Assembly: GCA_934777245.1 (NCBI GenBank)
Contig: CAKVND010000006.1
Span: forward strand, 1 to 54,732
Direction: 5' to 3'
From: an uncultured Candidatus Melainabacteria bacterium
Lineage (GTDB): Bacteria > Cyanobacteriota > Vampirovibrionia > Gastranaerophilales > Gastranaerophilaceae
Length of the DNA: 54,732 bases
The notes beneath the pieces were generated by a model, which was given only the letters and a program-made list of their open reading frames with translations, searched no databases and was not told where the DNA came from. The position numbers and the translations under genes were made by a program. This document shows, in pieces, positions 48,539 through 54,732 of this stretch. Positions within the stretch are counted from its first letter, which is position 1, and every line of letters starts with the position of its first letter.

Positions 48539-50383
48539 ATGGAAAGTTTTGAAACCGAAGCACATTTAAAAGAATTTGATGTTCAAAATGAGTCGGAAGA
48601 ACCGATTGTTCTTCCGCAAAACATTGAACATACGGATTTTTTGTACGATTGTAAAACCCAATTTCGATTTCTGAGAAAAAACATTTCTGCATTTTTAAGA
48701 AAAAAACTAAAAAAAGATTTTAAAGAAATTCTAATTGTTACAGCTCAAAACCCACCATTTGATTACATTTTGGCATTCAAAAAACAATATCCCGATAAAA
48801 ATATTAAAGTTTTGATTCCATTACATGATTTAGAAAATGCTGAAAAAACAAATATCAGTTTTGAATTCTATAGTCAAAATGAAACTTACGAAGCGCGCTT
48901 GTATAAGTTACCTAAAAATGCGAACAATATTGAAATCTATGGCTTATTTTCTGCAAGTTTTTCAGGGCATGATGTATCAAAACTCCAATATCTCGCACCA
49001 TTTATGAAAGCGGTTAGAATTTGCGTTAAATCCCTAAAACCGGAAGTTGTACATGCTGACAATTTACCATTCTTTTTAGGAGCAGAATTCGAAAGTAAAA
49101 TGGCGTATCCTGTGAAAGTTTTGCAAGTAATTGACGATTTCGGCAGATACGAGGCTGAAAAAACTGAAGCTTTTTGGGCTGCTATCAATTTAGTCAATAA
49201 AGCCGGCATGAAAAAAATTTGTCGCGATAAAACCATTCAAAAATGCATGGCATCATTGTTTAATTTGCATAATACAAAGCATTTTTCTCAAATGCGAGAT
49301 TGTCTTGAATTTATTTATCAAAATTATGAAAAATTTAGAAGTACAATAGATAAAACCGAAGAAATTGATGAAAACATTTTGTTTAGACGAATGAGCATAC
49401 AAGCTTTAAAACTTTTTCCGGAGTTAAAGTGTGAAAATAATATTCATTTCAATTCAATGTATTTCACAATTAAAAAAGTTGATTTTTGGGTAACAATTTC
49501 AAAAACTTATTATGATGAAATTTTTGCAAACAAAGAGATTGCCGGTTGTTTATCAAAGAAAATTGAACAAACTAAATTAAAAAGCGATTTTATAAATATC
49601 GGTTATAATTTTCCCAAAACAAAACTTTATCAACCATTTGATATAAATAATTTCCGTGAATTACGAATTAAAAATAAATCGTATCTGCTAAAAGAATTTT
49701 CATTCAAAAGAGTTCAAACAAGATTTGTAGATTTAAGTTTGTTAAAAACAGAAAACTACACATTAAAAGGATATTTAGATTCTTTTTATGAAGCACCGCT
49801 CATTTTCTCAAAATTTTCTTTAAATATTTTTGATGACGGCGTCGACATTGCGTTGGATTCAATTTTAAAATTATTTGAACAAAGAAAAAACATACAAATA
49901 ATTATAAATATTCCAAACGGTCTTAATAATAATTTTGTTAAATCTTGGATAGAATTTTTAGAACAAAATTCTGCATTTGACGGACGATGGTTATTTATCA
50001 ATGATGAAATCAATGTTGAACAATTTTATGCTGCGTCTGATATTGCTTTGTTTCCAACAAGAACGAACTCCTCTAAAACAGAACATTATAAAGCCATGAA
50101 ATTTGGATGCATTCCGGTAGCTTCAAGAAGCGGAATTTTAAATGACACTATTGCCGATATCTTTGATGATATGATTTTCGGTTGCGGTTTTAAAACCAAA
50201 AATCCACTTTTAACAGACAAAAATGCCAATGAAACTTATTTTGAAACCTTATCTAAAGCTATAAACTTGTTTATTAATAATAATTCCAGCTGGAATTTAT
50301 TAATAAAAAATGCTATGAATTACGATTCTAACTGGAATTTTGAAATTATTGAAAAATATAATAAAATTTACGACTCTATTTAA
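48539..50383 (+). CDS. Degenerate glycogen/starch-synthase-like glycosyltransferase (GT5-like)
   Basis: A 614-residue protein. The C-terminal part (about 430-600) has GT-B features of GlgA: FDGRWLFINDE, QFYAASDIALFPTRTN and EHYKAMKFGCIPVASRSGIL, corresponding to the GlgA donor-site region. The N-terminal half keeps SLKPEVVHADNLPF, like the VHAHDW motif, but lacks the ADP-glucose KxGGL motif. It is a probable diverged or inactive glycosyltransferase. A GATAAT box lies 8 nt before ATG, so it may be leaderless. No glg neighbours. Confidence 0.6.
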   Translation: MESFETEAHLKEFDVQNESEEPIVLPQNIEHTDFLYDCKTQFRFLRKNISAFLRKKLKKDFKEILIVTAQNPPFDYILAFKKQYPDKNIKVLIPLHDLENAEKTNISFEFYSQNETYEARLYKLPKNANNIEIYGLFSASFSGHDVSKLQYLAPFMKAVRICVKSLKPEVVHADNLPFFLGAEFESKMAYPVKVLQVIDDFGRYEAEKTEAFWAAINLVNKAGMKKICRDKTIQKCMASLFNLHNTKHFSQMRDCLEFIYQNYEKFRSTIDKTEEIDENILFRRMSIQALKLFPELKCENNIHFNSMYFTIKKVDFWVTISKTYYDEIFANKEIAGCLSKKIEQTKLKSDFINIGYNFPKTKLYQPFDINNFRELRIKNKSYLLKEFSFKRVQTRFVDLSLLKTENYTLKGYLDSFYEAPLIFSKFSLNIFDDGVDIALDSILKLFEQRKNIQIIINIPNGLNNNFVKSWIEFLEQNSAFDGRWLFINDEINVEQFYAASDIALFPTRTNSSKTEHYKAMKFGCIPVASRSGILNDTIADIFDDMIFGCGFKTKNPLLTDKNANETYFETLSKAINLFINNNSSWNLLIKNAMNYDSNWNFEIIEKYNKIYDSI

Positions 50384-50400
50384 TTAAAATTTTACAAGTT

Positions 50401-50688
50401 TTATTTTAAAAATTTTGCAGTATTTATTACCCAACCATCAGAACGAAAGTGCGCATAATTATTCTTCCCACGATATTTTTCTCCTTCCGGACTTGATATA
50501 AGCCAATTTTCTAAAATTTTTAGAGCTTTATAAAGTAATTCATAACCGTATTTTTCAATCAATGAACCATACTGAGAAGGCGTTAATATCACAAAATCTA
50601 TGTTAGGAATTATTACTCTAATTTTAGAATCATATTTTGGGCGTCCCCCCTTCTTACCATTTTCTATACTTGCAATTGCTCTATCCAT
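50401..50688 (-). CDS. Small phage/plasmid-type replication-associated protein
   Basis: A 95-residue protein. The N-terminal KKGGRPK is a typical basic DNA-binding/linker element. LTPSQYGSLIEKYGYELLYKA...LENWL and KYRGKNNYAHFRSDGWVI resemble the C-terminal helical domain of Firmicute phage replication proteins (LT-x-E-x-Y-x-x-L ... Y-x-x-Y-x-A-I-x-x-W-V). It suggests a remnant or small module of a mobile element. Same strand as the Cys-rich gene upstream and opposite to the repressor at 51068. Family assignment is tentative. Confidence 0.5.
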   Translation of the reverse strand: MDRAIASIENGKKGGRPKYDSKIRVIIPNIDFVILTPSQYGSLIEKYGYELLYKALKILENWLISSPEGEKYRGKNNYAHFRSDGWVINTAKFLK

Positions 50689-50725
50689 TACATTCCTTTC
50701 TTATAATACTTTCTTTAATAACTTT

Positions 50726-50926
50726 TTATGATTCAGGCGCGCCAAATTTTCTTACTAGTTCAATTACTGTATCTTTCATTTTGCATTTAAAAACTCCTCC
50801 TTCAAAATATAACTTGTACAAATTACATTTCGAACAACTGCAACCAAGCTTATAACAATCTATTGCTGTCGGAGTCCAATTTTTTGACATTGTCTCACTA
50901 CATGATACATTGTATCTATAAATCAT
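50726..50926 (-). CDS. Small cysteine-rich protein
   Basis: A 66-residue protein with five cysteines in a short span (DCYKLGCSCSKCNLYKLYF ... FKCKMKD), probably a metal-binding knuckle, and a C-terminal helix (TVIELVRKFGAPES). The start is ATG 50926, since GAAGAGG is 9 nt upstream; an ATG at 50935 is too close to it. Divergent from the S24 repressor gene. GATACA-A-TGTATC inside the 5' coding region is a perfect short palindrome. Function unknown; probably part of the same mobile or immunity module. Confidence 0.5.
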   Translation of the reverse strand: MIYRYNVSCSETMSKNWTPTAIDCYKLGCSCSKCNLYKLYFEGGVFKCKMKDTVIELVRKFGAPES

Positions 50927-50972
50927 TTTCCACATCCTCTTCCCAGCCTATAAACAATTGACATTTTAGAAA

Positions 50973-51005
50973 ATGTATGCTTAAATATCAAATATAAGCT
51001 TACAT
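50973..51005. promoter_or_regulatory. Candidate operator: 33-bp imperfect palindrome
   Basis: Arms ATGTATGCTTAAATAT and its near inverse ATATAAGCTTACAT, centred at about 50989, lie between the divergent Cys-rich gene and the S24-type repressor gene. This is the expected place for a phage-like repressor operator. Confidence 0.55.
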
Positions 51006-51067
51006 CTTGTGTTATATTGTAAGATAATATGATACAAATGTCAAGTATTAATTTATTGTGGTGAAAC

Positions 51068-51682
51068 ATGAAACTTGATGAACTTCTATCAATAATTTCA
51101 AATCGTACGGCTACGACCATTAATCAGTCGATGCTTGCTGACAGTTTAGGAATAACTCGTCAGACGATTAGTAATAGAATAAAAAATGAGAGTGAAGTTA
51201 CCGTTAGCGAATTAAAAAAAGCTGAAGAATATTTTAAAATTAATTTAATGGGTATTTCTTCAGATGAAGATATTGCATATATAGATTATTATTCAGATGT
51301 TTTTGCCAGTTGCGGGACAGGAAGCATAGTATTTTCAAGCGAAAAAACAAAACTTCCGATAGCGACTTCTATGATAAGCGGTTATTCAAAAAACAAATTA
51401 TATTCAATGATTAATGCGACCGGAAACAGTATGTCTCCAACGATTGACAGTGGAGACAAATTAATTGTTGAACATTGGCAAGGTAATCAAATCCAAGACA
51501 ACAAAATTTATGTTTTCTGTTATAATAACGAATTTTTTGTTAAACGTCTTTCTAAAAATTTAGATGAAATTATTATAAAATCAGATAATCCTGAATATAG
51601 AGTTCGCACAATCGGCGGGAAAGCTGTTTTTGATTTAATTTTGATAGGAAAAATTGTAGCTACGATTAAGCAAGTCGGATAA
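51068..51682 (+). CDS. XRE-family, S24-peptidase-type (CI/LexA-like) repressor
   Basis: A 204-residue repressor with an N-terminal helix-turn-helix (MLADSLGITRQTISNRIKNE, about 22-41) and a C-terminal S24 serine-protease domain with catalytic Ser121 (ATGNSMSPTI) and Lys159 (FFVKRL). The self-cleavage site is probably Cys82-Gly83 (FASCGTG), replacing the usual Ala-Gly. Such proteins keep phage or stress genes off until RecA filaments trigger cleavage. The start follows GGTGAAAC. Divergent from small phage-like genes, with a palindromic operator between. Confidence 0.85.
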   Translation: MKLDELLSIISNRTATTINQSMLADSLGITRQTISNRIKNESEVTVSELKKAEEYFKINLMGISSDEDIAYIDYYSDVFASCGTGSIVFSSEKTKLPIATSMISGYSKNKLYSMINATGNSMSPTIDSGDKLIVEHWQGNQIQDNKIYVFCYNNEFFVKRLSKNLDEIIIKSDNPEYRVRTIGGKAVFDLILIGKIVATIKQVG

Positions 51683-51762
51683 TATATAATTTCCTCGTCT
51701 TATAGAACACTATTGTCCGATGAAAATTTTAAGTTGATAAGACATATGCTAATTTGTATTCA

Positions 51763-51939
51763 TATAATGGATTGCTTCGTCGCCAATCAAAATCGTTGCT
51801 CCTCACAATGGCTTAACATCAGACTTTTCAACGTGCCGCCATTCTGAAGTCCGATTTTTACACTTCACTTCCATGCCTGTAGTACTGAATACAAACTTGG
51901 AAGTGTATTGTAAAATGAAGAATCCGGCTTTTTATTAAC
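51763..51939. repeat. R2 interspersed repeat, copy G (near full length, inverted)
   Basis: Read in reverse it starts AAAAAGCCGGATTCTTC, passes through TTTTACAATACACTTCC and GGAAGTGAAGTGTAAAA, and ends GGCGACGAAGCAATCCATT. It is the most complete copy and defines the element at about 175 bp. It fills most of the 51683-52012 gap. Confidence 0.8.
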
Positions 51940-51994
51940 CGAACAATAGTACCTATAAAGAGAGAGAATAGTTATAACTTGAGTTTTACTTTTG

Positions 51995-52003
51995 TGCTAC
52001 AAT
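51995..52003 (+). promoter_or_regulatory. Extended -10 promoter of dnaG
   Basis: TGC-TACAAT; the hexamer ends 9 nt before ATG 52013, so the leader is only about 2-3 nt. Confidence 0.6.
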
Positions 52004-52012
52004 ATTACTACT

Positions 52013-53893
52013 ATGGCAAATTCATTTGAAGATGTTATTTCACAAATTAAAGACCGGCTGGATATAGTAGATGTAGTTTCTCAATACGTAGTGCTTAAAA
52101 AAAGCGGCGCTAATTATTGGGGAATTTGTCCGTTTCACAACGACAAAAAGCCTTCTATGTCAGTTAGCCCATCTCGCGGAATATTTAAGTGCTTCTCTTG
52201 TGGTGCAGGCGGTGACGCTTTAGCGTTCCTTGTAAAAATCCAAAACAGAGAATACAAAGACGTAATTTTAGAACTTGCCGACAAATATGGAATTGAACTT
52301 CCTAAGAAATATAGCGCATCATCTGAAACAAAAAGCCTAAAAAAAGATATGATAAAAGCATGCTCAAAGGCTGCAAAATTTTATCACATGCAACTTAGAA
52401 GCGCCGATGATGCCAACAAAGCTATGACTGCTCTTCGCAAACGTAATGTAGACGACACTGTTATTGATAAATTTACTCTGGGTTGGGCGCCAAACAAGTA
52501 TGACACTTTGTATAAAGAACTCAAAAAAGAATTCAAAGATGAGATTTTAGAAAAAGCCGGATTAATTCTAAAATCCAATTCCGGCGGATATATCGACCGT
52601 TTTAGAAATAGAATTATTATTCCTATCCAAAACGAAAACGGAGAATATGTAGCATTTGGAGCACGTGCGGTTGATGAAGGACAAAATCCAAAATATTTAA
52701 ATTCTTCCGATTCTTTGATTTACAACAAAAGCAAATTATTGTTTGGTCTAAATTCTGCTCAAGACGCGATTAAAGCAGAAGATGGCGTTGTAATTATGGA
52801 AGGTTATTTTGACGTAATTTCAGCTCAAGCACATGGAGTTGAAAACGCAGTCGCATCTTGCGGAACAGCTTTAACACCAGATCACGTTAAATTATTATCA
52901 AGATACACAAAATCGAGAAGAATTTTTCTATCTTTCGATACTGATAAAGCCGGAGTTAACGCAACGACAAAAGGAAGCAACGTTATTAAAGAAACATTAT
53001 CAACATTGGGTGATGTAAAGCAGTTTGACGAAAGCCATATAGCTTCTGCCGTTGATAACAAATACGCTTGCGAGATCCGTGTAGTTTCTCCTCCACAAGG
53101 CAAAGATCCTGACGAATTTATACGTTCTATGGGCGGAGAGGCGTTTAAGGAATATATTAAAAACGCACCGCTTTTAATCGATTTTCTTTTAAATAATATT
53201 TTGAGGGAAAAGAATTCTGCACAAACTCCGCAAGAAAAAGCCGAATTAGTTGAAAAAATTATTGAAATTCTAAAGGATGTTAACAATAAAATTATTCAAT
53301 CAGAATATGTAAAAATGGTTTCAACAGTTTTAGAAATCGACGAAGAAGCCATCCTGAAAGAGCTTGCGCGTCATGAAAGACAAGGCGCATTAATCGAAAG
53401 AAATTTGAATACGAAAAAAGTTGTAACAAATTCTTCACAATTCGAAATAAAAGCGCAAAAAAATTTATTGAGTGTTTTTTTAGCAAATGACAGTTCGTTA
53501 ACTTTCAACCAAATAAACGAAATGTTACCCGAAAATATCATTCGAGATGAAACGTTAATAATTGTAAAAAATACAATTGACAAATTGGCGTGTACAATAA
53601 ATAATGTTAAGGAATTGACCAAAAGCTTATTTACGGAATTCATCGAGGATGAAAATTTGACCCAAATAATTACAGATTTAGTAGAACTTTCGGAAGCCTT
53701 TAACGGGCTTGAACCCGATGAGTTCGAAAGCGCTGTAAGGGAAAACATCATAAGATTGAAAAGATGTTACCAAGAAAAAGAAGCCGAAAAACTTCGTCAA
53801 CAATACAAGCAGGTCAACGATGACGAAATAGAAGCCCTAAAAATTCAAATGCAGCTTAGAGATAAAATAAAATTAAGGACTGGAGATAGATAA
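52013..53893 (+). CDS. dnaG: DNA primase
   Basis: Synthesises RNA primers at the replication fork. The 626-residue protein has an N-terminal CHC2 zinc finger (CPFHNDKKPSMSV...KCFSCGAGGD), a central RNA-polymerase/TOPRIM core (VVIMEGYFDVISAQ, FLSFDTDKAG, GKDPDEFIR) and a helical C-terminal helicase-interaction region. The start at ATG 52013 (MANSFEDV) is set by the promoter immediately upstream. rpoD begins on the next base after the stop, the classical dnaG-rpoD macromolecular synthesis order. Confidence 0.96.
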   Translation: MANSFEDVISQIKDRLDIVDVVSQYVVLKKSGANYWGICPFHNDKKPSMSVSPSRGIFKCFSCGAGGDALAFLVKIQNREYKDVILELADKYGIELPKKYSASSETKSLKKDMIKACSKAAKFYHMQLRSADDANKAMTALRKRNVDDTVIDKFTLGWAPNKYDTLYKELKKEFKDEILEKAGLILKSNSGGYIDRFRNRIIIPIQNENGEYVAFGARAVDEGQNPKYLNSSDSLIYNKSKLLFGLNSAQDAIKAEDGVVIMEGYFDVISAQAHGVENAVASCGTALTPDHVKLLSRYTKSRRIFLSFDTDKAGVNATTKGSNVIKETLSTLGDVKQFDESHIASAVDNKYACEIRVVSPPQGKDPDEFIRSMGGEAFKEYIKNAPLLIDFLLNNILREKNSAQTPQEKAELVEKIIEILKDVNNKIIQSEYVKMVSTVLEIDEEAILKELARHERQGALIERNLNTKKVVTNSSQFEIKAQKNLLSVFLANDSSLTFNQINEMLPENIIRDETLIIVKNTIDKLACTINNVKELTKSLFTEFIEDENLTQIITDLVELSEAFNGLEPDEFESAVRENIIRLKRCYQEKEAEKLRQQYKQVNDDEIEALKIQMQLRDKIKLRTGDR

Positions 53894-54732
53894 ATGACCC
53901 AAAAAAGAAACTCACATTCATCAGTAATCAGCGTAGAAGACGAAAACATGGATTTGTTGGACTACGATTCTGAAAAAGAAGAAGATGATTACATTGAAAC
54001 TGATTTAGGTACTGATAATATTGAAGATATTATTACTTCATCTAAACTAAGCGGTGTAAAGAGCGATGATTTTTATATGATGGATTCCGGAGATTCTCAT
54101 CATGAATCAGCAGAAGTAGAAGCACCAAAAGGTGTTGCAGTAGAAGATCCTGTAAGACTTTATTTAAGAGAAATCGGTCGTATTAAATTATTGTCAACAA
54201 GTGAAGAAATCGAATTAGCACGTAAGATTATGCAAGGCGGAACTCCAGGTGCTATCGCTAAAAGAAAATTAGTTCAAGCAAACTTAAGATTGGTTGTAAG
54301 TATTGCTAAAAAATATGTAGGTCGTGGCATGCTTTTCTTAGACCTTATTCAAGAAGGTAACTTAGGTTTAATTAGAGCAGCTGAAAAATTTGACCACGAA
54401 AGAGGATTTAAATTCTCAACTTATGCAACATGGTGGATTAGACAAGCTATTACAAGAGCTATTGCAGACCAAGCAAGAACAATCCGTATTCCTGTTCACA
54501 TGGTTGAAACAATTAATAAACTTAAAAAAGTTACAAGAAGATTAGCTCAAGAACTTTCTAGAAAACCTACCGAAGATGAGTTGGCAGCAGAAATGGGCGT
54601 TTCAATTTCTAAATTGAGAGAAATCGTTAAGATTGCTCAAGAACCGCTTTCTTTGGAAACTCCAATCGGTAAAGAAGAAGATTCAAGATTAGGCGATTTT
54701 ATCGAAGATAAAGAAGCTGATGCGCCAATCAA
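53894..54732 (+). CDS. rpoD: Primary sigma factor RpoD (3' part outside the window)
   Basis: The first 279 codons of the housekeeping sigma factor. After an acidic, short region 1.1-like tail come region 1.2 ([15 protein letters not shown]), region 2 with [37 protein letters not shown] and [13 protein letters not shown] (regions 2.1-2.4), and region 3 ([15 protein letters not shown]). The -10-recognition helix [10 protein letters not shown] is canonical. ATG follows the dnaG stop directly, with GGAG within the dnaG end as ribosome site. It is distinct from the flagellar sigma implied by the sigma-28 promoters. Confidence 0.97.
   Translation, partial: MTQKRNSHSSVISVEDENMDLLDYDSEKEEDDYIETDLGTDNIEDIITSSKLSGVKSDDFYMMDSGDSHHESAEVEAPKGVAVEDPVRLYLREIGRIKLLSTSEEIELARKIMQGGTPGAIAKRKLVQANLRLVVSIAKKYVGRGMLFLDLIQEGNLGLIRAAEKFDHERGFKFSTYATWWIRQAITRAIADQARTIRIPVHMVETINKLKKVTRRLAQELSRKPTEDELAAEMGVSISKLREIVKIAQEPLSLETPIGKEEDSRLGDFIEDKEADAPI

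Noticed and set aside
50154..50161. GCCGATAT in the glycosyltransferase gene as a sigma-28 -10
   Set aside because: It is inside a coding region and lacks a TAAAGTTT at the right distance.
1..54732. CRISPR arrays
   Set aside because: The short repeats found are palindromes or MITE ends at irregular spacing; there is no array of equal repeats and unique spacers, and no cas gene.

Overview
Low-GC bacterial DNA (genetic code 11). It most resembles an uncultured, gut-type, non-photosynthetic cyanobacterial relative (Candidatus Gastranaerophilales / Melainabacteria). That placement is inference from protein style: many lineage-specific proteins with a short N-terminal V-x-F-K/R/G-G/A motif, FtsH-like AAA+ proteins without a protease domain, paired WYL regulators, rubrerythrin and type IV pilin-like proteins. 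No marker gene was compared. The cell has an outer envelope (LpxL-like acyltransferase, aryl-polyene-type genes) and a flagellum or related export system (FliO-like and FliM/FliN-like genes at the left edge, and three sigma-28-type promoters).

Layout. 1-1.4 kb: end of a flagellar cluster. 1.7-6.5 kb: cysE, two lineage-specific proteins (one a probable membrane-anchored zinc metalloprotease), an intergenic RNA candidate and many repeats. 6.5-12.7 kb: metabolic genes (methionine gamma-lyase-like, PHP phosphoesterase, bioB, mnmA, nadA) and an orphan Fic enzyme. 12.7-14.7 kb: methyltransferase and acyltransferase of aryl-polyene type. 14.8-17.1 kb: tRNA-Arg with tandem 3'-end repeats, two glycine-zipper proteins and a first AAA+ protein. 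17.3-22.3 kb: a two-gene operon of very large proteins behind a sigma-28 promoter. 22.5-31.7 kb: comM, a pilin-like protein, a PlsC-like acyltransferase, an alpha-oxoamine synthase, a sigma-28 gene, coaX, two WYL regulators and engB. 32-35.7 kb: a sigma-28 secreted-type protein divergent from two more AAA+ proteins. 36-41.2 kb: an ECF sigma/anti-sigma pair, a second block of aryl-polyene-type genes (two ACPs, a membrane protein, a ligase-dehydratase fusion) and a drug exporter. 41.3-46.9 kb: tRNA-Leu, a ParDE-type toxin-antitoxin pair, tRNA-Ser, uvrB, a candidate type I toxin-antitoxin locus, rubrerythrin. 47-54.7 kb: pilin, Crp/Fnr regulator, degenerate glycosyltransferase, a small phage-like immunity region, dnaG and the start of rpoD.

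Most notable signals: (1) an apparently undescribed type I toxin/antisense RNA locus at about 44.72-44.97 kb; (2) near-perfect sigma-28 promoters driving otherwise unknown large proteins, which implies they are flagellar-regulon or exported products; (3) a recurring N-terminal F-K/R-G tag on unrelated proteins; (4) three AAA+ paralogues that all carry Asn instead of Asp in Walker B; (5) several small RNAs with pyrimidine-rich anti-Shine-Dalgarno stretches, three of them sharing an upstream motif; (6) at least seven genes whose predicted -10 box lies 6-9 nt before the ATG (leaderless mRNAs); (7) several families of small mobile or palindromic repeats.

All calls come from reading the sequence by eye and from memory of protein families. 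No search or fold was run.
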